DNA of 64,000 bases from Pyrobaculum arsenaticum DSM 13514 (GCF_000016385.1 NC_009376.1:558001-622000), one strand, 5' to 3'; positions 1 through 8,619 are shown, numbered from the stretch's first letter. Program-made: numbers and translations. Notes: generated by a model from the letters alone, not told the origin.

Positions 1-1546
1 TCTGCATTATCTTGCCCACTTCTCTGCCGTCTTTTACCAACGTGACGCCGGGCTTTATCGTGCCAGCTAGGACCTTAACGCCGACGATGACTGGGTCGCT
101 ACGTCGGAAGACGAAGCCTGGCAAGATCTGTATTTTCCCGGGCCTGGTGAGTTGCGAGAGTATCTGCTCTATAGTTTTGGTTTTCACCTCCTGCGACCAT
201 TTCAAATATTCGTCGAATATGCGGTAGAGGATCTCGCCCCTTATTATCTTGATGCCGGAGGAGGTAGCCTCCTTCTCCACGTCCGGCGGTATCTTGACGT
301 TGAACGCCAGGATCACGCCGAAGGCGGGGTTCTTCCTCCGGCTCAAGACGGCTTCCACCACGTCTTTGTGTGTAGGTGGCCCCACGTCTGCCTTCCTCAC
401 GGGGACTCCCTGTTGCCTTAGGAATAGCACCGTGCTCTCCAACGTGCCGAAGGTGTCGGCGCGGACTATGACCCCCTCCCTGTCAGACTCTATCTTTATC
501 TCGGAGATCTCCTCGCCTACCAGCCTGCGGGCGTTGGGCAGGTCCTGCAGGCTCCACACTGCTAACAGGGGGGCGCCCGCCACGACACCTTCTAGGCCGT
601 CAGCCACGATCCTCACGCCCGCCGCCGCCTTCACCTCCTCCACCGCCATAAACCTGTCCTCTGGGTCGCGCATCTCTTCCAGCGGCTTGGGCATTATTAA
701 CATCCTCACCTTCGCCTCCTTTGGCCCCTCGAGGCCGGCCGTGACGACTACGTCGCCTTTTCTCAGCCTCCCGTCGTATATGATGGCGTCAGCCACGACG
801 CCGAGGCCCCGCTCCTCCTTCACCTCCATGACGACGCCCCTCGCAGGCCCCTCCCCCACTTGTAGCTTCTCCTTGGGGATGAAGCGCTGGCTGACTCCGG
901 CCAGTACTAGTAGTAGGTCGGCGATCCCCTCCCCCGTCACGGCACTGGTGGGGACTATGGGCACCTGCTTGGTGAAGTCCCTGACGCGGTCGTACCTATC
1001 CGCCTCTATGCCGAACTTAGACAGCTCCTCTATCAGCTTGCCGATTCTCTCCTCCAGCGTCGCCACGGCGTGCCACTCCTGGTCCTCCACGGCGAAGAGG
1101 AAGGGCCGGTTCTCCACGGACTTCCAGCCGTAGATCCTGTCCAGCTTGTTCGCCGCTATGACGAAGGGGACGCCCCGGCTCTGGATGAGCTTAAGAGACT
1201 CGACGCCCTGGTCCTCCAGCCCCGAGGTGATGTCCACCACCAATATGGCGAGGTCGGCCACTGAGCCGCCCCTCTTGCGTAGGTTGGAAAAGGCGGCGTG
1301 GCCCGGCGTGTCGATAAAGAGGAAGCCCGGAATCCAGATCCTCCCCCTCAGCCTTAGCCTATCCACCAGCGGCCCTGAGAACTTCTCCACCGCCTGCCAC
1401 GGCACGAAGGACATCCCTATGTGCTGGGTGATCATCCCCGGCTCCCTATACGCCACGGAAGTCCCTCTAATCTTATCCAGCAACAACGTCTTCCCCACAT
1501 CGACGTGCCCCATAACCACGACGAAGGGCGAACGGACACCGGCCAT
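1..1546 (-). CDS. infB: Translation initiation factor aIF5B (IF-2 family), 3' end outside window
   Basis: Translational GTPase that promotes ribosomal subunit joining and initiator tRNA positioning in the cytoplasm. The reading frame begins at ATG 1546-1544 and runs off the left edge, so about 515 N-terminal residues are present. The G1 motif GHVDVGKT lies near residues 13-20, the G3 motif DTPGHAAF follows at about residues 73-80, and the G4 motif NKLD is near residue 125. The beta-barrel domain follows, and the part seen near the edge still looks like domain IV. The protein starts almost directly at the G domain, as in archaea, without the long bacterial N-terminal extension. The P-loop region carries no intein. 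Next to it, across about 70 nt, lies the end of an exported-protein gene on the same strand. Confidence 0.95.
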
Positions 1547-1618
1547 AAAACCAGCTGGGTAGCAGTATAAATGCCTTGCACCCAGCCACCCGCCGCTGAG
1601 AGCCGGTGAAAAAGAGGG

Positions 1619-2779
1619 CTATTTCCTATCTGACAAGGTATACGCGACGGCCAAGGCGGCGGCCACTGCGACGGCTATGGGTAGCCAGGGGGCGCCGGCT
1701 CCGCTAGCCGGGTTGGTGGCTTGTTCTCCCTGCAAATCGGCTACGATGCCCACATCGTAGCGAAAGAGCGGGGTGTCTACCTCGCCGTGATATATGACGA
1801 CGGGCGTGCAGTTCAGCACCTTGACCGCGTTTAGCAAAGCCTCGCTTACGCCCTCGGCGGTCATGTTAGAGCCCTTAATAACGTCGAAGCTTACTGAAGG
1901 AATTCCAAAGAACGTGTCCCTAACACCGGCCGAGGCGGTGGTTAACATCGGCGTCCACACGTAGTACGGGAGCACCTCCACCAGCTCCTCGTCAGAGGCC
2001 TTCTCAACGGGCTTCCCTATCCTATTCTCCACGTTCCTCTTCACAGCCCGGCGGAGGGCTTCGCCGTCGAGCTCGCCCCTAGAGCTCCTCACGGCCTTGC
2101 GCAACTCCTCAAGATCCATAACGCTTAGAGCCGAGTCGTTGCCCATTAGCCAGCTCCTGAAGGCTCTGGCCTTTTCCAACCTCGCACTCTGGAGATACGC
2201 CTCGGCCCTTCCCCACTCCGGGTGCTTTTTGAGCTCTTGGAGAAGCCTCACCTCGATCCTCGTGTCGCTTACCTCAGGGATGTCCCAAGGCAGAACCACA
2301 ACCACGGCCTTAACGGCTCCGGCCCGGCGGGCAAATTCAGTCACGTTAAGCGGCGACGCGACGACGAAGCCTGCCGGGGGCGAGTGGCTCAAGACGCCAA
2401 CTGCGTACACCCTACCCCCAGCCGCCTCCGCCGCGGCCCTCAGAGTATTAGCAACGTAGAACGAGGCCTTGGGATCTGTTAAATTAGGCGCAACGCCGAG
2501 TAGCCCCGCAAAGACCTTCTCCACTTCAGTAAACGCCATGGGGACCTCAATTACGGGGCAAGCCGCCTGCGGGGCGTACAGCGCCACAACCCCTCCCACC
2601 CTCACCTGGCGGAAGTCCTCCGGAAACCTTATCACGGTGGTTGCTAAGGCAACAGAGACGAGCAATAGGGCAAGCAGTACGGCTGCAACGCCGCCGGTCC
2701 CAGCCCCCTTCAAGCATACCCTCCCCCCTCCACAGCGCGGGGCCGCACTAGACAACACCGTAGTCGAACCCGCAAACAT
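1619..2779 (-). CDS. Exported, C-terminally anchored protein of unknown function
   Basis: I do not recognise this family. The protein has about 386 residues. A hydrophobic signal or anchor lies near residues 30-48 (GGVAAVLLALLLVSVALAT), followed by a long extracytoplasmic domain with several N-glycosylation-type NxT/NxS sequons, and then a second hydrophobic segment just before the C-terminus (residues ~360-382, ending SDRK). I chose ATG 2779 because a TATA-like element lies at 2801-2808, about 25 nt upstream, which fits a leaderless transcript. An upstream in-frame start at 2815 would lie before that TATA. A GTATGC element sits just upstream of the TATA, as in two promoters near 50 and 51.7 kb. 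A broken paralogue lies at 48.8-50.0 kb: both share a VxFPxDF motif after the signal segment, a PPAGxVVxxPLNVxEF motif, a KARAFxxWLxGxDxAL motif and an FFGxPSxxxxxxxGxN motif. Confidence 0.8.
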   Translation of the reverse strand: MFAGSTTVLSSAAPRCGGGRVCLKGAGTGGVAAVLLALLLVSVALATTVIRFPEDFRQVRVGGVVALYAPQAACPVIEVPMAFTEVEKVFAGLLGVAPNLTDPKASFYVANTLRAAAEAAGGRVYAVGVLSHSPPAGFVVASPLNVTEFARRAGAVKAVVVVLPWDIPEVSDTRIEVRLLQELKKHPEWGRAEAYLQSARLEKARAFRSWLMGNDSALSVMDLEELRKAVRSSRGELDGEALRRAVKRNVENRIGKPVEKASDEELVEVLPYYVWTPMLTTASAGVRDTFFGIPSVSFDVIKGSNMTAEGVSEALLNAVKVLNCTPVVIYHGEVDTPLFRYDVGIVADLQGEQATNPASGAGAPWLPIAVAVAAALAVAYTLSDRK

Positions 2780-2815
2780 GCGTATCGCTATGTCTCGGAT
2801 ATATAACCCCTGCAT

Positions 2816-3178
2816 ACCCCGGGTCTACTCCGTGCGCGGCACCCCACTGAGACGCGCAACTCGACCCACATAGTGGCGACGGGGAGAGGGCTTTTGCGCC
2901 ATCCCCCCGTGCCGGGGCCTTGTGAGCAACCATTCGCCGCGGGGGTTCGGCGAAGAAAAAGAGATAATACCACACAGCTAAATGGAGCCTCCGCCTTCTT
3001 TTTCCAGGCGTTGAGTAAGAGGGCATCGACATAGGCCACGTAGTTCTTGGCAAAGAGCCCTATGGATCCCCCCCAGCTTGGCCAAGGCGTTGCTGAGCTC
3101 GCCGCTAGTGCGTCACGGGACGGGCCTTTGGCAGAGAGGAGTGACGTGGCACAGGCCAGCGAATAACTGTACAGGGCA
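2816..3178. other. Intergenic stretch without a supportable gene
   Basis: Open frames cross this stretch on both strands, but their translations are rich in Ser, Pro, Arg and Trp, lack recognisable motifs and have no promoter in register. The only clear element is the GTATGC plus TATA promoter of the exported-protein gene at its left edge (2801-2817). The sequence may be decayed coding DNA, continuous with the damaged ORF to its right. Confidence 0.5.
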
Positions 3179-3450
3179 GTGGAGGGGCCTCGGCCGTCTC
3201 TAGACGAGGCGAAAAAGGCGTCGGTAAAGGGGAGGTGGACAGAGACCCCGCTGGAAAAGGCGGCCAGGCGGCTGTGCAACATTGTGCGGATGGCGTGGAT
3301 GGGGGGCTGTCTCCTTTACTTAAACGGCATCCACGAGGTCGAGATCAGCGTATCAGACGTAAGGGTCAGAACCCCATAATCCAAGCGCTGGTAGAGTGGG
3401 CGGAGAAGGTTCTAGCGACGTATAGCCTCGTGACACGCGGCGGCAAATAA
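3179..3450 (+). pseudogene. Possible remnant of a small helical protein, frameshifted
   Basis: A frame from a GTG at 3179 encodes a plausible amphipathic, charged sequence (SLDEAKKASVKGRWTETPLE, then ARRLCNIV). It stops at 3379, and the neighbouring frame continues with an equally protein-like stretch (IIQALVEWAEKVLATYSLVT) to 3450. This suggests one gene split by a frameshift near 3365-3380. There is no known domain and no clear start signal. It could also be chance, since GC-rich sequence gives long open frames. Confidence 0.3.
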
Positions 3451-3502
3451 AGACGACGACTCCTTACGGCAATTATTTTTATACTTGGGCGTGTAAACGT
3501 CT

Positions 3503-3682
3503 GTGGCGGAGGAGATTTTGAACAGGGAGTACGAGGTGGAGTACGGTGGGAAGAGGTACATCCTAAGACCTATAAAGGCTTGGGTTCTCCAGCCTCCCGG
3601 GAAGCCAGGCGTAGTGGTGGCGCTGTTCAGGCTTCCCGATGGGAAGACTGTGAGGAAAGTTGTGATGAAGTTGCCGCCTTAG
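3503..3682 (+). CDS. cren7: Chromatin protein Cren7
   Basis: Small crenarchaeal DNA-binding protein of 59 residues that coats and bends double-stranded DNA. The sequence fits the Cren7 fold: a short N-terminal beta pair (YEVEYGGKRYIL), then KAWVLQPPGKPGVVVALFRL, where the family has a KVWALAPKGRKGVKIGLF-type stretch, and then the DGK..RKVVMKLPP tail matching the family's FRHKLPDDYP end. The start is GTG 3503. A TATA-like stretch TTATTTTTATAC at about 3471-3482 lies roughly 26 nt upstream, so the transcript is probably leaderless. The TAG stop overlaps the stop region of the convergent gene on the other strand by 4 nt. Cren7 is normally abundant, so a strong promoter is expected. Confidence 0.9.
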   Translation: MAEEILNREYEVEYGGKRYILRPIKAWVLQPPGKPGVVVALFRLPDGKTVRKVVMKLPP

Positions 3683-4065
3683 CCACGCGCGGTTGTTTCT
3701 GTCAGGGCGTTTATGAGCATGCGTATGGCCACGTGCGATCTTTCGAGCGATTTCTCCATGGCGGCCACCAGCTCCAGTTCCAGCGGCGTCTTTGCCGCTA
3801 CCCTTAGTTTCCTAAGTTCGGCGAGGTGGGCCTCGTAGTGCTTGCACATGTCCTCCAGCGTCCTTATGATCTCGTCCAACGGCTTTTGCTCCTCTACGTT
3901 TAGGGTTATTTCGGGCGTTGACAACACATCAAGGAGCCTAAGCCTCAGGTAGGTCTCTCTTATAATGCCGTCGATGAACTCCGCCAGGTACTCAGACTTC
4001 GCCACGTTTTTAAGCTTCATCAGCTCGACGAGGTGGAGGAGCTCTTCGCTTCTTACTCTGTCCAT
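3679..4065 (-). CDS. Conserved helical hypothetical protein
   Basis: A 128-residue, highly charged and probably all-helical protein (MDRVRSEELLHLVELMKLKN at the N-terminus), with no signal peptide and no membrane segment. Heptad-like Leu spacing in residues 60-115 suggests a helical bundle or coiled coil. I recognise no catalytic motif and propose no function. It starts at ATG 4065 and is convergent with cren7, sharing 4 nt at the stops. It is divergent from the CBS-domain gene, with 49 nt between the start codons; that gap holds an AT-rich stretch (4078-4093) that could serve both promoters. Codon use and composition match the core genes. Confidence 0.7.
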   Translation of the reverse strand: MDRVRSEELLHLVELMKLKNVAKSEYLAEFIDGIIRETYLRLRLLDVLSTPEITLNVEEQKPLDEIIRTLEDMCKHYEAHLAELRKLRVAAKTPLELELVAAMEKSLERSHVAIRMLINALTETTARG

Positions 4066-4114
4066 GTCTAACCCGTTGTGAACATATTTTTTAATATCGT
4101 CCCAACTTCTTCAC

Positions 4115-4540
4115 ATGATAGGGACCTTCGCCAAGACTGACGTAGTCAAGGCCTTTCCCACAAACTCCATCAGGCACGTTGCCCGACTGATGGCGGAGAA
4201 GAAGGTGGGGCTGGTGGTTCTCGTAGATCCAAAAGAACATGACAGAATCGTTGGGGTGATTTCCGAGAGGGACGTAGTTAAGGCTGTCGCGTTTGACATA
4301 GATCTCGACAGCCCGTGCGATGTCGTGGCCACGAAAAATGTGATCACTATCGAGTACGACCAGCCCGTGGCCAAGGCGGCCGAGATCTTCAGGAAATACA
4401 ACATACGCCACGTGGTGGTGACTAAGGGCGGAAGGCTCTATGGAGTTCTTTCCATTAGGGATATCATACGCGATGACGCCGCGTTGAGGGAGGTCGCAAG
4501 CTTTTACGAATGGTCATTTGAGCCTGGGATGTCGGCGTAG
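4115..4540 (+). CDS. Tandem CBS-domain protein
   Basis: A 141-residue protein made of two CBS motifs, a module that binds adenosine-containing ligands such as AMP, ATP or SAM and senses cell energy state. The first repeat spans about residues 8-60 (VGLVVLVDPKEHDRIVGVIS ending in ERDVVKA). The second spans about residues 72-130 (KYNIRHVVVTKGGRLYGVLS ending in IRDII). No enzyme domain is attached, so it probably acts as a free regulator. Its TAG stop is immediately followed, with no gap, by the ATG of a flavoprotein gene at 4541, so the two are very likely co-transcribed. The link to lipid reduction is only contextual. Confidence 0.9.
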   Translation: MIGTFAKTDVVKAFPTNSIRHVARLMAEKKVGLVVLVDPKEHDRIVGVISERDVVKAVAFDIDLDSPCDVVATKNVITIEYDQPVAKAAEIFRKYNIRHVVVTKGGRLYGVLSIRDIIRDDAALREVASFYEWSFEPGMSA

Positions 4541-5509
4541 ATGAGGGCCACAGCTAGGGTTGTGGGCCTCGGCCCCTCGGGATCCGCCTTCCTCCACTTT
4601 TACGGCGCCGCCCGCGGCGTGGAGAGGTCGCCGCGGTATTTCAAGGCCTGCGGCGAGGCCGTACCCGTAGAGACCCCGCTGGTGGGGAAAGAACACGTGG
4701 TCGACAAGGTTAGGCTCTTCCGCTTTTACTATTGGAAGAGGGAGGTGGGGGAGGTGGCCTATCAGAAGCCCAGGTGGTACATAATCGACAAGGCCAAGTG
4801 GGTGGAGCAACTGAGGGCCGCGGCTACGGGGAGCGGGGCGGTGGACGGGGAGGTGGTGGTCAAGGCGGGCGGCCCGTACCAGAGCGAGGGGGGTAAGATA
4901 ACGGTGGTGCGGGCGTACGTGGAGGGGGTCAAGCTGGAGGACGAGGCGGTCTACTTCGTCTTCCCGCCGGACTCGGTCGGCTTTTACTGGGCCTTCCCCC
5001 ACGGCGGGGTTTACAATGTCGGAGGCGGGTTCATCGGCGTGGAGAACCCAGTGCCCCTGGTAAGGGCCTTTGTGCAGAAGTGGCTGGGTGGGGGCCGCGT
5101 GGTTGACGTCCGGGGGGCGCCGCTAACCGTGGAGCCTAAGATAGTCCTCCACGACGGGGAGGCCTTCCGCATAGGCGAGGCCGCCGGGCTGGTGTACCCT
5201 CTGACGGGCGAGGGCATTAGGCCGGGGGTCCTCTCGGCAAAGGCCCTGGCGGAGGCCCTTACTACGAAAAAGCCGCTGGAAACGTATAGAAGGGCCGTTG
5301 CCGACATCGCCAAGCAGGTGGAATTCCAGAAAAGGCTGTTAAAGGCGGCGCGGCGGTTGATAGAGCGGGGGGCTTCGATTATGGAGCTCGCCAACGACGG
5401 CGTATTGCGGGACTACATCGAGGAGAACCTCTCCGCAAGGGCCCTCTTCGCGGCGCTCGCCAAGAGGCCGGCCGTCGGCGTGAGGCTTGTGGCCGCGTTG
5501 ATTAAATAA
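4541..5509 (+). CDS. Geranylgeranyl reductase family FAD-dependent oxidoreductase
   Basis: A 322-residue flavoprotein of the geranylgeranyl reductase family, which saturates isoprenoid double bonds in archaeal membrane lipids or quinone side chains. The N-terminal dinucleotide-binding loop reads GLGPSGSAF (residues 9-17). The family Cys motif KACGEAVP is at about residues 37-44. The C-terminal FAD loop IGEAAGLVYPLTGEGIRPG is at about residues 211-229, where most members have GDAAG. At 322 residues it is shorter than the typical ~390-residue digeranylgeranylglycerophospholipid reductase, so the exact substrate is open. It starts directly at the stop of the CBS-domain gene, which suggests translational coupling. 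Confidence 0.85.
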   Translation: MRATARVVGLGPSGSAFLHFYGAARGVERSPRYFKACGEAVPVETPLVGKEHVVDKVRLFRFYYWKREVGEVAYQKPRWYIIDKAKWVEQLRAAATGSGAVDGEVVVKAGGPYQSEGGKITVVRAYVEGVKLEDEAVYFVFPPDSVGFYWAFPHGGVYNVGGGFIGVENPVPLVRAFVQKWLGGGRVVDVRGAPLTVEPKIVLHDGEAFRIGEAAGLVYPLTGEGIRPGVLSAKALAEALTTKKPLETYRRAVADIAKQVEFQKRLLKAARRLIERGASIMELANDGVLRDYIEENLSARALFAALAKRPAVGVRLVAALIK

Positions 5510-5598
5510 TCAGCGGCCTATGTCGTCTTCATAGAACAGACCCGAGTTCCTCATCACCGATCCGTGTTAGCCCCAGTTTTAATTGCATTTCGCCAGGT

Positions 5599-5745
5599 CT
5601 AAGACGCGTCTGCCAGCCTCCTCGCAAGCTTGGGCGCTATGATGAATAGCCTTGCCAATATCAGGTTTGCAGGGGCGTATGGGTTTATGCCTAAGTCTTC
5701 AAGGAGTTTAGCCAAGGGGCCGAGTTTTTCTGCCGCCGACTTCAT
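5599..5745 (-). CDS. Small hydrophobic/basic protein, 48 residues
   Basis: A short ORF from ATG 5745 to TAG 5599-5601. The product begins MKSAAEKLGPLAKLLEDLGI and continues with NPYAPANLILARLFIIAPKL and a short basic tail. It could form one amphipathic helix followed by a marginal hydrophobic helix. The reason to believe it is the promoter: a TATA-like AATTTTTAAG at about 5765-5774 lies roughly 25 nt before the ATG, as in other leaderless genes here. It is divergent from the presenilin-like gene. I know of no family. Confidence 0.5.
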   Translation of the reverse strand: MKSAAEKLGPLAKLLEDLGINPYAPANLILARLFIIAPKLARRLADAS

Positions 5746-5823
5746 GCCCTGCCGAGTGTCCAGCTTAAAAATTTTTGCGTAGCGACGTGAAACATATTTA
5801 ATTGCCAGATAGGTTCTACTTCG

Positions 5824-6678
5824 GTGGTGATTATAGCTCTGCTACTAGTGGTAGTAGCAGTGTTGATTGGGACTGCACCGCTGTTTTTCGTCAGAAACGT
5901 GGAGCCGTTGCCTCTAGACGCCGCCCCATATGTCCGCGCCGAGGACGTAGGAGCCACCGTCTACAACCTAGCCGTGTTTTTCACGGTGCTGGTAGCCGCC
6001 ACCGCCATTATTTACATATTCTTTACGAGGAGGAAGTGGCTCAACCTCCTCCTCTACTTTATATGGTTTGTCCTAGCTGTGGGGGTAGTCCAGTTCTACA
6101 CCATCCTGTACTACTGGTCGGGCCTGCTTAACGAGGATGTCGCCGTCAAGCTTATGTGGGCGTCGCTCCTCGTCGGCTTTTTAACTGTGGCCGCTATACA
6201 CAAGAGGAGGGGGGACCTCCTCCTCGGCTTTTTGGGAAGCCTCGCCGGCGCCATGATGGTCCAGCTTCTGCCCGAGATGACCGTAGTGGCGTTGCTCGTC
6301 GCCTTGCCGGTGTACGACTACTTAATGGTCACAAGGGGGCTTTTGGGAAGTCTTATACGTAAGTCTAAAGAAGCCGCAGGAGGTGGAGTTCCGGCAAGAG
6401 GGGACACGCCCCTATTTGGCTTCGTTGTGAGGTTGAAGGCCATGTCGCTAGGAGTGGGAGATTTCGTGGTGTATGCCATGGCGCTCACCTACGTTACTGT
6501 ACACCTCTACACCTACGGCTTCATAGCCCTACTAGCCCTAGTGGCGGGGGCCGCCCTTATCTACGTAGGACTGAGACTGACTGTGCACGTATTTCTAAGG
6601 CGCTGGGGTTATGGCCCCGCTTTGCCGTTGCCAATGCTAATGTTGCTACCCCTCATCGCCGCGGCTTGGCTGGCTTAG
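5824..6678 (+). CDS. Presenilin/signal peptide peptidase-type intramembrane aspartyl protease
   Basis: A 284-residue polytopic membrane protein with about eight to nine hydrophobic segments. It carries all three motifs of the presenilin/SPP superfamily in the right order: VYDY (first catalytic Asp, about residue 160), GVGDFVVY (GxGD with the second Asp, about residue 217) and PALPLP (PAL motif, about residues 261-266). These enzymes cut transmembrane helices inside the membrane; archaeal members are candidates for removing signal-peptide remnants. A hydrophilic loop with RKSKEAAGGG lies between the two Asp-bearing helices, as in the family. The start is a GTG at 5824 with a TATA-like CATATTTAAT about 26 nt upstream. 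The stop overlaps the convergent translin-like gene by 4 nt. Confidence 0.85.
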   Translation: MVIIALLLVVVAVLIGTAPLFFVRNVEPLPLDAAPYVRAEDVGATVYNLAVFFTVLVAATAIIYIFFTRRKWLNLLLYFIWFVLAVGVVQFYTILYYWSGLLNEDVAVKLMWASLLVGFLTVAAIHKRRGDLLLGFLGSLAGAMMVQLLPEMTVVALLVALPVYDYLMVTRGLLGSLIRKSKEAAGGGVPARGDTPLFGFVVRLKAMSLGVGDFVVYAMALTYVTVHLYTYGFIALLALVAGAALIYVGLRLTVHVFLRRWGYGPALPLPMLMLLPLIAAAWLA

Positions 6679-7247
6679 GCTTCCTCCCTCCGGCAAGTAG
6701 TGGCGTAGAACAGCTTCTCGGATATCCAGTTGGCCTGGGAGCCCACATAGTCAACCTTTTTCCTGAGCTCGAAGTCCCTCGGCTCTAGGGACAGGAGGTC
6801 CAGGTAGAGCCTCTCCACGACCTCTTTCAACCTCTTCGCCGCTTCTATGTTCTTTCTTAAGAGCTCCTCTGTGGCCGACCTGCCCAGCTCCCCCGCCACG
6901 TCGGCGACGCCCATTAGGTAGACGTACACGTCTACTCCGAGCTCCTCGCGCGGGGGGAGCTTCCCCTCTTTCATGAAGTAGTAGAGGACGTTGGCCTCGA
7001 CGTATTCTTGCAGGCCGGTGGCGGCGCTTCCGTAGAACATGGGCCACTTGGCTATTAGCTCCTTTAGCTTAGCCGCTGTCTGGTTCATCTCGCGGAGGGC
7101 CCTCTCAGCCGCCTCAAAGTCTTTACGAATTACGGAGTAGACGACGGCCTTCGACAGCCTCGCCACCTTGATGGAGGTCTGGACTACCTCGTCTTTTACA
7201 GACTCGTATTCCCGCAGTTCGTTGTAGAGATTCCTCACGTCTAGCAC
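6675..7247 (-). CDS. Translin family protein
   Basis: An all-helical protein of about 190 residues resembling archaeal translin, a nucleic-acid-binding family related to eukaryotic translin/TRAX (the C3PO RNase). The core contains RALREMNQTAAKLKELIAKW and YVEANVLYYFMKEGKLPPRE, followed by GVADVAGELGRSATEELLRK, which matches the family segment GxxDLxGELxR. The frame opens at a GTG near 7304, but a TATA-like TTTTATAC at about 7267-7274 would then lie inside the gene. GTG 7247 lies about 24 nt downstream of it and gives a good leaderless start. The catalytic Glu/Asp set of the TRAX-type RNase cannot be assigned by eye. Confidence 0.8.
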   Translation of the reverse strand: MLDVRNLYNELREYESVKDEVVQTSIKVARLSKAVVYSVIRKDFEAAERALREMNQTAAKLKELIAKWPMFYGSAATGLQEYVEANVLYYFMKEGKLPPREELGVDVYVYLMGVADVAGELGRSATEELLRKNIEAAKRLKEVVERLYLDLLSLEPRDFELRKKVDYVGSQANWISEKLFYATTCRREEA

Positions 7248-7309
7248 GGCGCAATTATCGTGGATGTATAAAACCATTATAGTTTTAAGATGTGTTGAAA
7301 ACACTGCTT

Positions 7310-7417
7310 ATGGAATACGTCGAGGCGCTTCTCCGTGAGCTGAGCATCCCGGCTAGAGATGTGGACGAGGTAAAACAGCTAGTGGAGTCAATCTTAAAGC
7401 GGCTGCAACTTCTATGA
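7310..7417 (+). CDS. Very short GatC-like ORF coupled to the amidase gene
   Basis: A 35-residue ORF (MEYVEALLRELSIPARDVDE, then VKQLVESILKRLQLL). Its stop TGA shares the sequence ATGA with the start of the next gene, so the two are translationally coupled. The pattern resembles the N-terminal helical hairpin of GatC (LA.L.L..EE...L...L..IL), the small subunit that stabilises GatA in tRNA-dependent amidotransferases. Normal GatC has about 90-100 residues and a C-terminal belt that is missing here. It could be a minimal GatC or a leader peptide. The assignment rests on position and helical pattern only. Confidence 0.45.
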   Translation: MEYVEALLRELSIPARDVDEVKQLVESILKRLQLL

Positions 7418-8619
7418 ACACGGATTTGTCCAAGAGGCTGGAGGAGGCAAAGCGGCGGGCTGATCTGAACTACTTCATATACTTAAATGAAAACGCCCCG
7501 GCGGAGCTGGAGGCCGTTAAGAGAGCTGGGCGTTGTGGAGCTCTTTGCGGCCTTGTCGTCGCCGTAAAGGACAACATAGAAGTGGCGGGGATGCCTATTA
7601 CAAACGGCGCTCCGTACATGAGGAGGATGGCCGACAGAACGGCGCCTGTGGTGAGGCGCCTCATCGCCGAGGGGGCGGTGGTCATCGGCAAGACGAATAT
7701 GCACGAGCTGGCTCTAGGCGCCACGAACATCAACCCCCACTACGGCCCTACGAGGAACCCACACGACCCTTCGCGGATTACGGGAGGCTCCAGCGGTGGG
7801 AGCGCAGGGGCGGTGGCAGTTGGCGTTGCGGATCTGGGGGTAGGTACTGACACGGGAGGCTCCGTGAGGATCCCCGCGGCACTGTGTGGGGTAGTTGGCT
7901 ACAAGCCACCGTACGGCAAAATACCGACTGAGGGGGTGCTACCCCTGGCGCAGAGCCTCGACCACGTCGGCTTCATAACAAGGACAGTCGAGGAGCTTGT
8001 GCACATCTTGTCGGCGGCTGGGTGGGGCCCCGCGGAGCTACCTCAGATGAAGAGGTTTAGATTCGCCGTGTTGATAGGCGTGGCGGAGAACACGAAACAC
8101 GTAGACAAGGCGTTTTGGAAGGCCGTCTCAGTACTTGAGTCCATCGGCGGGATTCGGGACGAGGTATTCATAGACGGGGGAAGGTATGGGGCGGCCCGGG
8201 CTGCCATCCTCCTCTCAGAAGCCGCGGCGAATTATTACCACTACCTAAGAAGCGCGGCGGAGCACATGGGACGCGACGTGGCGGCCCTCCTCAGCGCCGG
8301 CGCCGCCCTCCCCGCCGTGGCTTACGTAACTGCGAAGCGGGTAAAAGAGGAGGCTACGAGGTTTTTCGAGTCGCTGTTCAAGAAATACGACGTGGTGGCG
8401 ACGCCCACGACGGCCACCGAGGCGCTGGCTATTGAAGAGGCGGGCAAATTAGCTGTTAGGGGGAGGCTACTGGCCTACACGGAGCTCTTCAACCTGACGG
8501 GGCACCCAGCCCTATCGGTACCTGCGCCGGCCTCCGGCCTCCCCGTCGGCCTGCAAATAGCCGCACGCGACGAAGACGTCCTCCTCTCAATAGCCAAGGC
8601 CTACGAGGAGGCCCTCTGA
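7414..8619 (+). CDS. gatA: Amidase-signature enzyme, GatA-like
   Basis: A 401-residue amidase-signature hydrolase. The Ser-cisSer-Lys triad is visible: Lys in VAVKDNIE (about residue 53), Ser in GGSSGGSAGAV (about residues 125-135), and Ser in GTDTGGSVRIPAA (about residues 145-157). GatA subunits of Asp-tRNA(Asn)/Glu-tRNA(Gln) amidotransferase liberate ammonia from glutamine. It is about 70 residues shorter than typical GatA (~470), so a free amidase cannot be excluded. The overlapping tiny GatC-like ORF upstream favours the GatA reading. No gatB is in the window. The 3' end overlaps the convergent metallo-hydrolase gene by 19 nt. Confidence 0.75.
   Translation: MNTDLSKRLEEAKRRADLNYFIYLNENAPAELEAVKRAGRCGALCGLVVAVKDNIEVAGMPITNGAPYMRRMADRTAPVVRRLIAEGAVVIGKTNMHELALGATNINPHYGPTRNPHDPSRITGGSSGGSAGAVAVGVADLGVGTDTGGSVRIPAALCGVVGYKPPYGKIPTEGVLPLAQSLDHVGFITRTVEELVHILSAAGWGPAELPQMKRFRFAVLIGVAENTKHVDKAFWKAVSVLESIGGIRDEVFIDGGRYGAARAAILLSEAAANYYHYLRSAAEHMGRDVAALLSAGAALPAVAYVTAKRVKEEATRFFESLFKKYDVVATPTTATEALAIEEAGKLAVRGRLLAYTELFNLTGHPALSVPAPASGLPVGLQIAARDEDVLLSIAKAYEEAL

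Noticed and set aside
249..1133. Long plus-strand frame over the aIF5B gene
   Set aside because: It is a shadow on the opposite strand of a clear GTPase gene, and its Ser/Pro/Thr-rich translation has no motif.
2788..3282. 164-codon minus-strand frame
   Set aside because: Trp, Cys and Arg-rich translation without motifs, overlaps the promoter of the exported-protein gene and has no promoter of its own.
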